Part shown: positions 1 to 5,382 of the stretch, piece after piece
How the letters are laid out: each line of letters opens with the position of its first letter
How positions within the stretch are numbered: the first letter of the stretch is position 1
Assembly: GCA_934667475.1 (NCBI GenBank)
Contig: CAKUMB010000034.1
Coordinates: forward strand, 1-6,349
Source: an uncultured Muribaculaceae bacterium
GTDB lineage: Bacteria; Bacteroidota; Bacteroidia; Bacteroidales; Muribaculaceae
Reading direction: 5' to 3'
Length of the DNA: 6,349 nt
Program-made: the position numbers and the translations under genes
Notes under the pieces: generated by a model
Database searches by the model: none
What the model saw: the letters and a program-made list of their open reading frames with translations, nothing else
Told to the model about the DNA's origin: nothing

Positions 1-1
1 A

Positions 2-265
2 GAGACGGATGATGTCGTAAAAGGAAAAGCAAATGTCACAAAAGAATTTGCAAAAGCTCAACGACAAATCTATAAGTTGATTTCTCAGATGCCTCAAATC
101 AGTGCTGCCCAAATGTCGGAAAACATGGGGATTTCTTTACGACAAGTACAACGATACCTCAAGCAGCTTTCCGACCAAAACCTAATAGTCAGAGAAGGAG
201 GACGTAAAAATGGTGTCTGGAAAATATTGGATGACGAATATGAAGGTTTCTTCAAAAGAATATAA
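2..265 (+). CDS. C-terminal part of an AlbA_2-type ATP-binding/winged-helix regulator-like protein (5' truncated)
   Basis: The frame is open from base 2 and ends at TAA (263-265), so 87 C-terminal residues are visible and the true start lies left of the window. Residues about 23-75 read as a winged helix: an amphipathic helix with QIYKLISQMP, then the turn and recognition helix ISAAQMSENMGISLRQVQRYLKQL, then a wing with IVREGGRKNGVWKI. A short linker (GKANVTKEF) precedes it. A NVT-rich linker followed by a terminal winged helix is typical of proteins with an N-terminal AlbA_2/Schlafen-like domain and a GHKL-type ATP-binding domain, often annotated as putative transcriptional regulators or RecG-like. 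The family assignment is inference, because the diagnostic N-terminal domains are missing here. An internal TTG at 77 could be mistaken for a start, but the frame stays open upstream. The sequence is visibly more AT-rich than the GC-rich genes to its right, which suggests accessory or acquired DNA. It converges on ansA. Confidence 0.6.
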   Translation, partial: ETDDVVKGKANVTKEFAKAQRQIYKLISQMPQISAAQMSENMGISLRQVQRYLKQLSDQNLIVREGGRKNGVWKILDDEYEGFFKRI

Positions 266-272
266 ACGATAG

Positions 273-318
273 AGGCAGGTGGCTATCTCCATTAGCAGGG
301 GTTAGCCACTTGCCTTTT
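273..318 (+). terminator. Intrinsic terminator of the truncated regulator gene
   Basis: A 13-bp stem pairs 273-285 with 303-315 with a single G-T wobble. The loop is 17 bases and the stem runs directly into TTTT (315-318). It starts 8 bases after the stop codon. The U-tract is only on the + strand side, so it probably serves the upstream gene and not ansA, which arrives from the other direction. Confidence 0.85.
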
Positions 319-376
319 ATATCAGCAATTATTTCATTGCTCCCGGCATTCCTTGGCCACTATATAAGCATGCCCA

Positions 377-429
377 ACCATAGGGAGGCCAGCACGGACG
401 ATAAGCAATGCCCCCCTCTACCCTATGGT
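377..429. repeat. 9-bp inverted repeat spanning the end of ansA
   Basis: ACCATAGGG (377-385) and CCCTATGGT (421-429) are perfect inverted copies 35 bases apart. The right arm covers the last codons and part of the stop region of ansA. It may act as a 3'-end hairpin for the ansA transcript, but no T-run follows on the minus strand, so it is not a canonical terminator. A weaker pair, CATTGCT (335-341) with AGCAATG (404-410), lies around it. Positions 319-417 otherwise show nothing recognisable. Confidence 0.35.
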
Positions 430-1467
430 GACTTCACCGCACAGGGCCACCTGCATGTATTTCTTCACTGACGAGGGCGGCAGGCCCATGCCAAAAAGAT
501 ACATCAGCTTGGTGATGGCGGCCTCACTGGTGATGTCGTGACCGCTCACCACTCCGGCATTGGCCAGACTGTTGCCAGTGTCATAGAGGCCGGCGTGCAC
601 GCTGCCGTTGACGCACTGGGTGACGTTGACTATCACCACGCCGCGTTCCACGGCTTCGCGTATGGCGGTGGTAAACCACAGCTGGCTGGGACTGTTGCCG
701 GCGCCGTATGTCTTGAGCACTATGCCCTTGATGTGGGGCGTGGCCAGCAGATGGCGCAGGGTGCTCTCGGTCATGCCGGGGTTCAGCTCGATAAACATAA
801 CGTCGGGGTCCATGTTGTAGCGCACCTTGAGCGGGCGCTTGGAGGGCGAGCGGTAGAGGGCCTCGTCCTTGAAATATATGCCCAGGCCTATGCGCGCCAG
901 CTCGGGATAGTTGTTGCTCTTGAAGGCATTGAAGTTGTCGGCGCTCATCTTGGTGCTGCGGTTGCCGCGCCACAAGTGGCTCTCAAACAGTATGGCCACT
1001 TCCTGCACCATAGCCTGGCCGCTGGCGTCGGTGGCTGCGGCCACCTGCAAGGCGGTAATCAGATTTTCCTCGCCATCGGTTCGCACCTCGCCTATGGGCA
1101 GCTGCGAACCTGTGATTATCACCGGCTTACTGAGGTTCTCGAGCATAAAGCTCAGCGCCGAGGCGGTGAAGGCCATAGTGTCGGTGCCGTGCAGCACCAC
1201 AAAGCCATCGTAGAGGTCGTAGCGCTCTTCGATGGCACGGGCTATGTCGTGCCAGTGCGAGGGGTCCATGTTGCTGCTGTCGATGGGAGGATTGAACTGT
1301 ATGTTGTCGATGTCATAATCCAACTTCTTGATTTTTGGCACATTGTCGATGAGGTGCGAAAAATCGAAGGGCTGCAAGGCTTTGGTGAGAGGGTTCTCAA
1401 TCATGCCTATGGTGCCGCCCGTGTAGATTATGAGTATTTTAGGCTTAGCGGTGCTGTTACGTTTCAT
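418..1467 (-). CDS. ansA: Type I (cytoplasmic) L-asparaginase
   Basis: This 349-residue enzyme hydrolyses L-asparagine to aspartate and ammonia in the cytoplasm. It aligns by eye along its whole length with E. coli AnsA (338 residues). The catalytic elements are all present: TGGTIG at 16-21 with nucleophile Thr19, HGTDT at 93-97 with the Thr95-Asp96 pair, and RGNRSTK ending in Lys173 of the Thr-Lys-Asp triad. Other family blocks are ALSFMLENL, KPVIITGSQLP, and NVTQC near the allosteric asparagine site known in the E. coli enzyme. No signal peptide is seen, which argues against the periplasmic type II enzyme. I chose the ATG at 1465-1467; a TTG three codons upstream is also in frame but less likely. 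No Shine-Dalgarno is visible, and the upstream bases are AT-rich. It is separated from the upstream phosphodiesterase gene by a terminator and has its own -7 box at 1502-1509, so it is probably transcribed alone. Confidence 0.95.
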   Translation of the reverse strand: MKRNSTAKPKILIIYTGGTIGMIENPLTKALQPFDFSHLIDNVPKIKKLDYDIDNIQFNPPIDSSNMDPSHWHDIARAIEERYDLYDGFVVLHGTDTMAFTASALSFMLENLSKPVIITGSQLPIGEVRTDGEENLITALQVAAATDASGQAMVQEVAILFESHLWRGNRSTKMSADNFNAFKSNNYPELARIGLGIYFKDEALYRSPSKRPLKVRYNMDPDVMFIELNPGMTESTLRHLLATPHIKGIVLKTYGAGNSPSQLWFTTAIREAVERGVVIVNVTQCVNGSVHAGLYDTGNSLANAGVVSGHDITSEAAITKLMYLFGMGLPPSSVKKYMQVALCGEVTIG

Positions 1468-1501
1468 TGCGTGCAATTTGGCAAATTGTTATTACTACCC
1501 G

Positions 1502-1509
1502 CAAAGATA
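1502..1509 (-). promoter_or_regulatory. Bacteroidetes-type -7 box for ansA
   Basis: The minus strand reads TATCTTTG, an exact match to the TAnnTTTG -7 consensus, 34 bases upstream of the ansA ATG. No clear TTTG -33 box sits 19-21 bases further up. That position falls inside the terminator hairpin of the preceding gene. Transcription should start near 1495. Confidence 0.55.
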
Positions 1510-1510
1510 A

Positions 1511-1546
1511 TAATAAAAAAGGGATTCCCGAACAGAATCCCCTTTG
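1511..1546 (-). terminator. Intrinsic terminator of the esterase-phosphodiesterase operon
   Basis: Read on the minus strand, a stem pairs 1545-1535 with 1527-1518 (10 bp with one bulged G) around a 7-base loop. It is followed by a T-tract formed by the A-run at 1515-1520 and then ATTATTA. It lies about 50 bases after the phosphodiesterase stop codon and directly upstream of the ansA -7 box. Confidence 0.8.
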
Positions 1547-1559
1547 AATTAGCGATAGG

Positions 1560-1584
1560 CTGGTGTCAAAATGACACTCGCCAG
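1560..1584. repeat. Short hairpin just after the phosphodiesterase stop codon
   Basis: TGTCA (1564-1568) pairs with TGACA (1572-1576) around AAA. After a 4-base bulge, CTGG (1560-1563) pairs with CCAG (1581-1584). On the minus strand it lies 11 bases past the stop and before the true terminator. It has no T-tract and could protect the mRNA 3' end. The function is unknown. Confidence 0.35.
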
Positions 1585-1594
1585 ACTTTATTTC

Positions 1595-2500
1595 TTAGTT
1601 ATGCAGGCCGCGCGAGCGCAGGTAGTTGAGCATCATTTGCGGTCGATCGGTCTGGATAAGGTGTGCGCCGAGGCGGTCGATGAGGTAGCCCCAACCCTGG
1701 TCCATGCTCTTGAGTGTGGCATCGTCGTCGTGGCCACCGGCCATGGTGTCCCACAGGGTGTTATACCATATGAGGGTGCGTCCCGTGAGGCTGTGGGCAA
1801 GCTTTAGCGGCAGCTTGTTGGAATCGGAGCGGAACAGCAGTTCGAAGGCCACAGGATGCAGCTTGGCAATGAACTCGTTGATGCAGGCCTCGGCCGTGTC
1901 GGTGTCGAGGTTGACGATGGGCATGTAGATGATGTCGTCGAGGTATTTGCCATAGAGCCTTTTCACCTCATCGGGACTTTTTTTGCCCTTCATCACTATT
2001 TGGCGCGTGGTGCCCGTCTTCTGGGCCAGTGCATACACCTGGTCGAAGTAGCGGTCGGCCTTGTCGAGATTGAGCATCACACGGCCCTTGGCCATGAGCA
2101 GCACCTGCTCGAGCGTGGGCACACGCTGGCCGGTGCGTATGCCGCAGCCGTTGCGCAGGTGCAGCTTGGCAATGGAGTCGCTGGGCGTCTGGGCTATTTT
2201 GCCCTTGCCGGTGGTGGTGCGGTTGAGTGTGGGGTCGTGCATAAGAATCAGCACCCCGTCGGAAGTGCGCTGCAGGTCGACCTCCACAATGTCGACGCCC
2301 ATTTTAATGGCGCTCTCAATTCCTTCAAGCGAGTTCTCGGGGAAGTTGCGCCAGTCGCCGCGGTGCGCGGCCACTATCACGCCGCTGCGGTCGCCGCTCA
2401 GCAGCCGCTGGCGAATGCTGTCGGCGCGTGTCTGCGCCGCTGCCTGCAAGGCGCATATGGCCAGGCAGGCTAACACTATCAGTTTTACTGTTTTTCTCAT
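1595..2500 (-). CDS. Secreted glycerophosphodiester phosphodiesterase (GDPD family)
   Basis: This 301-residue protein is predicted to hydrolyse glycerophosphodiesters to glycerol 3-phosphate and an alcohol. Residues 1-22 form a Sec signal peptide with a basic start, a hydrophobic core and a likely cut after LQAAA. Cys12 lies inside the hydrophobic core and does not make a convincing lipobox. The GDPD signature follows in order: AHRGDW with His46-Arg47, PENS with Glu55-Asn56, EVD with Glu73 and Asp75, and MHDPTLNRTTTG with His88. His46 and His88 are the expected acid/base pair; Glu73 and Asp75 are metal ligands. PTLEQVL at 128-134 is also typical. Around 144-147 it reads NLDK where many family members have a metal-binding Glu, so Asp146 may take that place. 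The ATG at 2498-2500 gives a full-length protein. The gene lies 16 bases downstream of the esterase gene on the same strand, which implies cotranscription. The exact substrate is not readable, so no symbol is given. Confidence 0.9.
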   Translation of the reverse strand: MRKTVKLIVLACLAICALQAAAQTRADSIRQRLLSGDRSGVIVAAHRGDWRNFPENSLEGIESAIKMGVDIVEVDLQRTSDGVLILMHDPTLNRTTTGKGKIAQTPSDSIAKLHLRNGCGIRTGQRVPTLEQVLLMAKGRVMLNLDKADRYFDQVYALAQKTGTTRQIVMKGKKSPDEVKRLYGKYLDDIIYMPIVNLDTDTAEACINEFIAKLHPVAFELLFRSDSNKLPLKLAHSLTGRTLIWYNTLWDTMAGGHDDDATLKSMDQGWGYLIDRLGAHLIQTDRPQMMLNYLRSRGLHN

Positions 2501-2516
2501 TTTACTACGTCGGTTG

Positions 2517-3425
2517 TTATTTTTGCTTTTTCTCGGCGGCAGCCTTGAAGGCCTTGTCGAAAAACACCATTTGGTAGTCGATGGAGTTGCACCAGTAGTC
2601 CCATGTGTGGCGTCCTGGGCGAATGGTGTAGTCGTGGGCTATTTTACGGTCGAGCAGCACCTTGTGCAAATTATTGTTCACCTTATAGAAGATGTCGTTC
2701 ACGCCGTCGTCGATGGTGATGTTCTGTGTGGTCTGCACCGTGGCCGCCAGATTGACGATGGAGTGCGACGCCCACAGCTCTTTGTTGTCGTCATAGTTGC
2801 CCAAGCGGTCTTTGATGTGCCATCGCTCGGGAAACTTGGTGATGTCGACGCCGCCGCTCATGCAGCCTATGGAGTTGAACACGTCGGGGTGGCGCAGGCC
2901 CACCCACATGGCTCCGTGGCCGCCCATGCTGAGGCCGGCAATGGCGCGCATCTCCTTGGTGGCCTTGGTGCGGTAGTGCGAGTCGATGTAGCCCACCAGC
3001 TCGCTGCTGATGTAGGTTTCAAACTGCATCTTGGGGTCGATGGGCGAGTCGAAATACCAGCTGTCCTGCCCGTCGGGGCACACAAATATCACGCCATAGC
3101 GGTCGGCCAGCTCGTGCAGGTTTTTCTTGCGCGGCCAGTCGCTGTAGTCGCCGTTGGCACCATGCAGCAGGTAGACCACTGGGTAGCGGTCGTTGGGCAC
3201 ATAGCGGTTGTAGTACACCTCGGGCACAATCACCACATTCTTGATGGCACGGCCCATTTTGGCGCTCATCACCTCGATGGTGTCGGCAGTGGAGTGAAGC
3301 TTGGCGCGCACCTCGGTGCGCGCGCGGCCCTTCTGCACCCTTTTTGGAGCAGCGGCCGCACTGGCATTGCCTGCCCACAGCAGCATGGCCATAGCAAGCG
3401 TGAAATTAATGCGTAATAGTTTCAT
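2517..3425 (-). CDS. Secreted alpha/beta-hydrolase esterase (esterase D/feruloyl esterase type)
   Basis: This 302-residue protein is a serine esterase with an N-terminal Sec signal peptide (hydrophobic core about 8-18, cleavage near NASA at 20-23). The hydrolase core is complete. LLHGANGDYSDW (86-97) is the oxyanion-hole region. GLSMGG (164-169) holds the nucleophile Ser166. DDGVNDIF holds the likely acid Asp244, and PGRHTWDYW holds His273. YPVVYLLHG, FVCPDGQDSWY and the nucleophile elbow are typical of the family that contains S-formylglutathione hydrolase, antigen 85 and feruloyl/acetylxylan esterases. Which ester it cleaves cannot be read from the sequence. I chose the ATG at 3423-3425 because the signal peptide begins there. 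An in-frame GTG 20 codons upstream would place a Cys-rich non-signal segment in front and lies past the -7 box. It is the first gene of an operon with the phosphodiesterase, whose product is also exported, so a joint extracytoplasmic role is likely. Confidence 0.88.
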   Translation of the reverse strand: MKLLRINFTLAMAMLLWAGNASAAAAPKRVQKGRARTEVRAKLHSTADTIEVMSAKMGRAIKNVVIVPEVYYNRYVPNDRYPVVYLLHGANGDYSDWPRKKNLHELADRYGVIFVCPDGQDSWYFDSPIDPKMQFETYISSELVGYIDSHYRTKATKEMRAIAGLSMGGHGAMWVGLRHPDVFNSIGCMSGGVDITKFPERWHIKDRLGNYDDNKELWASHSIVNLAATVQTTQNITIDDGVNDIFYKVNNNLHKVLLDRKIAHDYTIRPGRHTWDYWCNSIDYQMVFFDKAFKAAAEKKQK

Positions 3426-3487
3426 ATTCAGTGTTTGGTTTAAATAACAGCATTTGTTGCGGCAAGCGCCGCTGTCTATTGACACCC

Positions 3488-3495
3488 CAAAGATA
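3488..3495 (-). promoter_or_regulatory. -7 box of the esterase-phosphodiesterase operon
   Basis: The minus strand reads TATCTTTG (TAnnTTTG consensus), 62 bases upstream of the esterase ATG. The expected start of transcription is near 3481. No clear TTTG -33 box is visible. The leader of about 55 bases contains a GC-rich hairpin, GCGGC (3459-3463) with GCCGC (3468-3472) and a 4-base loop. Confidence 0.55.
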
Positions 3496-3537
3496 CTAAA
3501 AAATAGCGTTTTTTGGTCGGCAGCCGCACCACAAGTG

Positions 3538-3568
3538 TTGCAAGTTGCAAAAAAAAGGCATACCTTTG
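3538..3568 (+). promoter_or_regulatory. Promoter of tRNA-Leu
   Basis: A TTG at 3538-3540 is followed after 20 bases by TACCTTTG (3561-3568), which matches the -7 consensus TAnnTTTG. The tRNA begins 12 bases after the -7 box, so the primary transcript has a very short 5' leader. The divergent esterase promoter has its -7 box about 70 bases to the left. Confidence 0.65.
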
Positions 3569-3580
3569 CACCCGCAAGCC

Positions 3581-3662
3581 GCGCATATGGCGTAATTGGT
3601 AGCCGCGCTAGACTTAGGATCTAGTGACTAACGTCGTGTGGGTTCGAGTCCCTCTATGCGCA
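3581..3662 (+). tRNA. tRNA-Leu (anticodon UAG)
   Basis: A class II cloverleaf can be folded by hand. The acceptor stem pairs GCGCATA (3581-3587) with TATGCGC (3655-3661), with discriminator A at 3662. The D-stem is GCG/CGC with the AATTGGTAG loop. The anticodon stem CTAGA/TCTAG encloses loop CTTAGGA, giving anticodon TAG at 3615-3617. The variable arm is 13 bases (3625-3637) with a GAC/GTC stem, and the T-loop is TTCGAGT. A long variable arm and anticodon UAG fit leucine (CUA and other CUN codons). The T-stem has a T-T mismatch (3639 with 3653). The genome reads ACCG after the acceptor stem, so the terminal A of CCA is not encoded and must be added by CCA nucleotidyltransferase. The anticodon is not a queuosine target despite the que operon next door. 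Confidence 0.93.
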
Positions 3663-3669
3663 CCGTCGA

Positions 3670-3722
3670 AGCCAAGGCAGCCGCCCACCACCACAGAGAG
3701 GGGCAGCTGCCTTGGCTGCTTT
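3670..3722 (+). terminator. Hairpin terminator after tRNA-Leu
   Basis: A perfect 12-bp stem pairs AGCCAAGGCAGC (3670-3681) with its complement at 3706-3717 around a 24-base loop. Only a short T-run (TTT, 3720-3722) follows, so termination may be incomplete. Those Ts are also part of the -33 box of the next promoter. Confidence 0.65.
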
Positions 3723-3751
3723 GGCGGTGTGGGGTATATTTTGTATCTTTG
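3720..3751 (+). promoter_or_regulatory. Promoter of the queF-queC-queD-queE operon
   Basis: TTTG (3720-3723) and TATCTTTG (3744-3751) are separated by 20 bases, a full match to the Bacteroidetes sigma-ABfr promoter (TTTG / TAnnTTTG). Transcription should begin near 3758, 76 bases before the queF start. The -33 box begins two bases after the tRNA terminator stem ends. Confidence 0.8.
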
Positions 3752-3757
3752 CACACC

Positions 3758-3833
3758 AAATGGGCGACCGGTGCCGCCTGCCCCATTATTTAATGAATAA
3801 TAGCGTATTACACGCGCAAAAAGTTATAATAGC
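3758..3833 (+). other. 5' leader of the que operon, with two small hairpins
   Basis: The leader can form AATGGG/CCCATT (3759-3764 with 3782-3787) or, as an overlapping alternative, GGCG/CGCC (3763-3766 with 3775-3778). A second hairpin, GCGT/ACGC (3803-3806 with 3812-3815), is followed by an A-rich stretch ending at the AUG. Mutually exclusive pairings in front of a preQ1-synthesis operon could be regulatory. I do not see the preQ1-I consensus, so no riboswitch is called. No Shine-Dalgarno is visible before queF. Confidence 0.35.
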
Positions 3834-4307
3834 ATGTCAAGAAACGAAAAGGAGCTTGAGGGAGTGACCCTGCTGGGCAACCAGCACACCAAGTATGCCA
3901 CCGACTACGCGCCCGAGGTGCTTGAGACGTTTGTCAACAAGCATCCCGAAAACGAGTATCTGGTGACGCTCGACTGCCCCGAGTTCACCACGCTGTGCCC
4001 CAAGACGGGCCAGCCCGACTTTGGACACATCATCATCAGCTACATACCGCGCGAGCGCATGGTGGAGAGCAAGAGCTTGAAGCTGTATCTGTTCAGCTTC
4101 CGCAACCACGGCGACTTTCATGAGGACTGCGTGAACATAATAATGAACGACCTCATAAAGCTGATGGACCCGAAATACATCGAGGTGGTGGGCCTGTTCC
4201 GCCCGCGCGGCGGCATATCGATTCTGCCCTTTGCCAACCACGGCGACGCCGACCACCAGGAAATGGTGCGCACACGCCTGCTGGCCAGTTTCCGAAACAA
4301 ATACTAA
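3834..4307 (+). CDS. queF: NADPH-dependent 7-cyano-7-deazaguanine (preQ0) reductase
   Basis: QueF reduces the nitrile of preQ0 to the aminomethyl group of preQ1, the last step before insertion into tRNA by Tgt. The protein has 157 residues, the length of the short unimodular type (B. subtilis QueF, about 165), not the long bimodular E. coli type. FTTLCPKTGQPDF holds the nucleophile Cys55 and the proton donor Asp62. The QueF signature reads ESKSLKLY at 78-85, and NHGDFHEDC places His96-Glu97, which in the family bind the substrate. These positions coincide with the B. subtilis numbering. FRPRGG near 122-127 is also conserved. It is the first gene of the operon, 31 bases before queC, with the ATG at 3834. 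The presence of QueF points to queuosine in tRNA and not to a deazaguanine DNA-modification pathway, which would stop at preQ0 or branch elsewhere. Confidence 0.96.
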   Translation: MSRNEKELEGVTLLGNQHTKYATDYAPEVLETFVNKHPENEYLVTLDCPEFTTLCPKTGQPDFGHIIISYIPRERMVESKSLKLYLFSFRNHGDFHEDCVNIIMNDLIKLMDPKYIEVVGLFRPRGGISILPFANHGDADHQEMVRTRLLASFRNKY

Positions 4308-4338
4308 CACTTCACCCTATCACATACACACACAAGTT

Positions 4339-5019
4339 ATGGCAAAAGATGCAGTTATAGTGATTTCGGGCGGCATGGACTCGGTGACCCTGCTGCACGA
4401 ATACAAGGACCAGATAGGCCTTGCCGTGACCTTTGACTACGGCAGCACGCAAAACGACCGCGAGCGGCAGTATGCCGTGCTGCACTGCAAGCGGCTGGGC
4501 ATAAAGCACATAGTGATTCCGCTCGACTTCATGCACAAATACTTTAAGAGCGCACTGCTCGAAAGCCCCGACGCAATACCCGAAGGCAACTACGACGACG
4601 AAAACATGAAGTCGACTGTGGTGCCCTTCCGCAACGGCATTATGCTGGCCATTGCCTGCGGCATAGCCGAGAGCAACGGACTGAAGCGGGTGATGATTGC
4701 CAACCACGCCGGCGACCACACCATATACCCCGACTGCCGCCAGGAGTTTGTCGACGCCATGTCGCACGCCATGCGCGCCGGCACCTACGAGGGAATCGAA
4801 ATCTTCGCCCCCTACACGGGCATAAGCAAGACCGACATCGCGCGCCACGGCAAGCGCCTGGGCATTGACTACAGCGAAACCTACTCGTGCTACAAGGGCG
4901 GAGCCAAGCACTGCGGCAAGTGCGGCACATGCCGCGAGCGCCGCGAGGCTCTGCGCGACGCTGGCATAGCCGACACCACCGAATATCTGAGCGACACCGA
5001 GGATGCCGGCAAGCAATAA
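4339..5019 (+). CDS. queC: 7-cyano-7-deazaguanine (preQ0) synthase
   Basis: QueC uses ATP and ammonia to convert 7-carboxy-7-deazaguanine to preQ0 in the cytoplasm. The 226-residue protein shows the PP-loop SGGMDS at 10-15 for ATP, FDYGSTQNDRE (32-42), and PFRNG (96-100). NHAGDHTIYPDCR at 122-134 is the family's substrate region. The C-terminal zinc site is Cys184, Cys192, Cys195 and Cys198 in the pattern SCYKG...HCGKCGTC. Family members are about 220-230 residues, so it is complete. I chose the ATG at 4339 because it begins directly before the core strand AVIVISGG. An in-frame extension upstream would overlap the end of queF and read as non-homologous sequence. It sits 31 bases after queF and 24 bases before queD. 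A run of nine T (5021-5029) follows its stop codon. Confidence 0.96.
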   Translation: MAKDAVIVISGGMDSVTLLHEYKDQIGLAVTFDYGSTQNDRERQYAVLHCKRLGIKHIVIPLDFMHKYFKSALLESPDAIPEGNYDDENMKSTVVPFRNGIMLAIACGIAESNGLKRVMIANHAGDHTIYPDCRQEFVDAMSHAMRAGTYEGIEIFAPYTGISKTDIARHGKRLGIDYSETYSCYKGGAKHCGKCGTCRERREALRDAGIADTTEYLSDTEDAGKQ

Positions 5020-5043
5020 CTTTTTTTTTCAAACCTGACGCAT

Positions 5044-5382
5044 ATGGGAATGTATTATGTGAAGAAAACGCTTGAGGTGTCGGCCAGCCACCAGCTGAGG
5101 CTCGACTACGAAAGCAAGTGCCAGAACCTGCACGGCCACAACTGGGTGATAACGGTGTATTGCCGCTCGCGCCAGCTCGACGCCAACGGCATGGTGTGCG
5201 ACTTTTCGAAAATAAAGTCGCTCATAAAAAGCCATATGGACCACTGCAACCTCAACGAGCAGTTCAGCTTCAACCCCACCGCCGAAAACATTGCGCGCTG
5301 GATTGTGGACAATGTGCCCAACTGCTACAGGGCCGACGTGTGCGAGTCGCAGAACAACGAGGCAAGCTATGTGGACGATTAA
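5044..5382 (+). CDS. queD: 6-carboxy-5,6,7,8-tetrahydropterin synthase
   Basis: QueD converts 7,8-dihydroneopterin triphosphate (made from GTP by FolE) to 6-carboxytetrahydropterin, the first committed step of the deazaguanine pathway. The 112-residue protein has the PTPS fold signature: zinc ligands His16 (SASH), His30 and His32 (LHGHNW), catalytic Cys26 in ESKCQNLHGH, DF at 53-54, the DHCNLN segment with Asp66-His67, PTAENIA with Glu81, and CESQNNEASY with Glu101. Cys at four residues before the first His of HGH fits the QueD group within the PTPS family. Two in-frame ATGs (5044 and 5050) could start it; related proteins often begin MYYV, so the second is possible. It overlaps queE by 14 bases, which implies translational coupling. 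Upstream is a 24-base gap that contains nine consecutive T. Confidence 0.94.
   Translation: MGMYYVKKTLEVSASHQLRLDYESKCQNLHGHNWVITVYCRSRQLDANGMVCDFSKIKSLIKSHMDHCNLNEQFSFNPTAENIARWIVDNVPNCYRADVCESQNNEASYVDD

Noticed and set aside
538..1629. Long open frame on the + strand opposite ansA
   Set aside because: It is antisense to a clear asparaginase with all catalytic motifs. Its translation is Ala/Gly/Val/His-rich and has no recognisable domain, as expected for a shadow of GC-rich codons.
2061..3416. 451-codon open frame on the + strand opposite the phosphodiesterase and esterase genes
   Set aside because: It spans two real genes and their intergenic gap on the opposite strand. The product is low in complexity (V, A, H, G) with no domain. 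It is a shadow.
3426..3485. Upstream GTG start for the esterase
   Set aside because: It would hide the signal peptide behind 20 residues and lies essentially at the transcription start implied by the -7 box.
3581..3662. Functional link between the tRNA and the queuosine operon
   Set aside because: Queuosine replaces G34 in GUN anticodons (Tyr, His, Asn, Asp). This tRNA has UAG and cannot be a Tgt substrate, so the neighbourhood is probably chance.
3758..3833. preQ1 riboswitch
   Set aside because: The A-rich stretch before the start codon is tempting, but the stem-loop sequence and the CUAA-like tail of preQ1-I are absent. I kept it only as an unassigned leader.
4312..5016. Open frames on the - strand across queC and the other que genes
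   Set aside because: They are mirror images of well-supported genes with biased composition and no family features.
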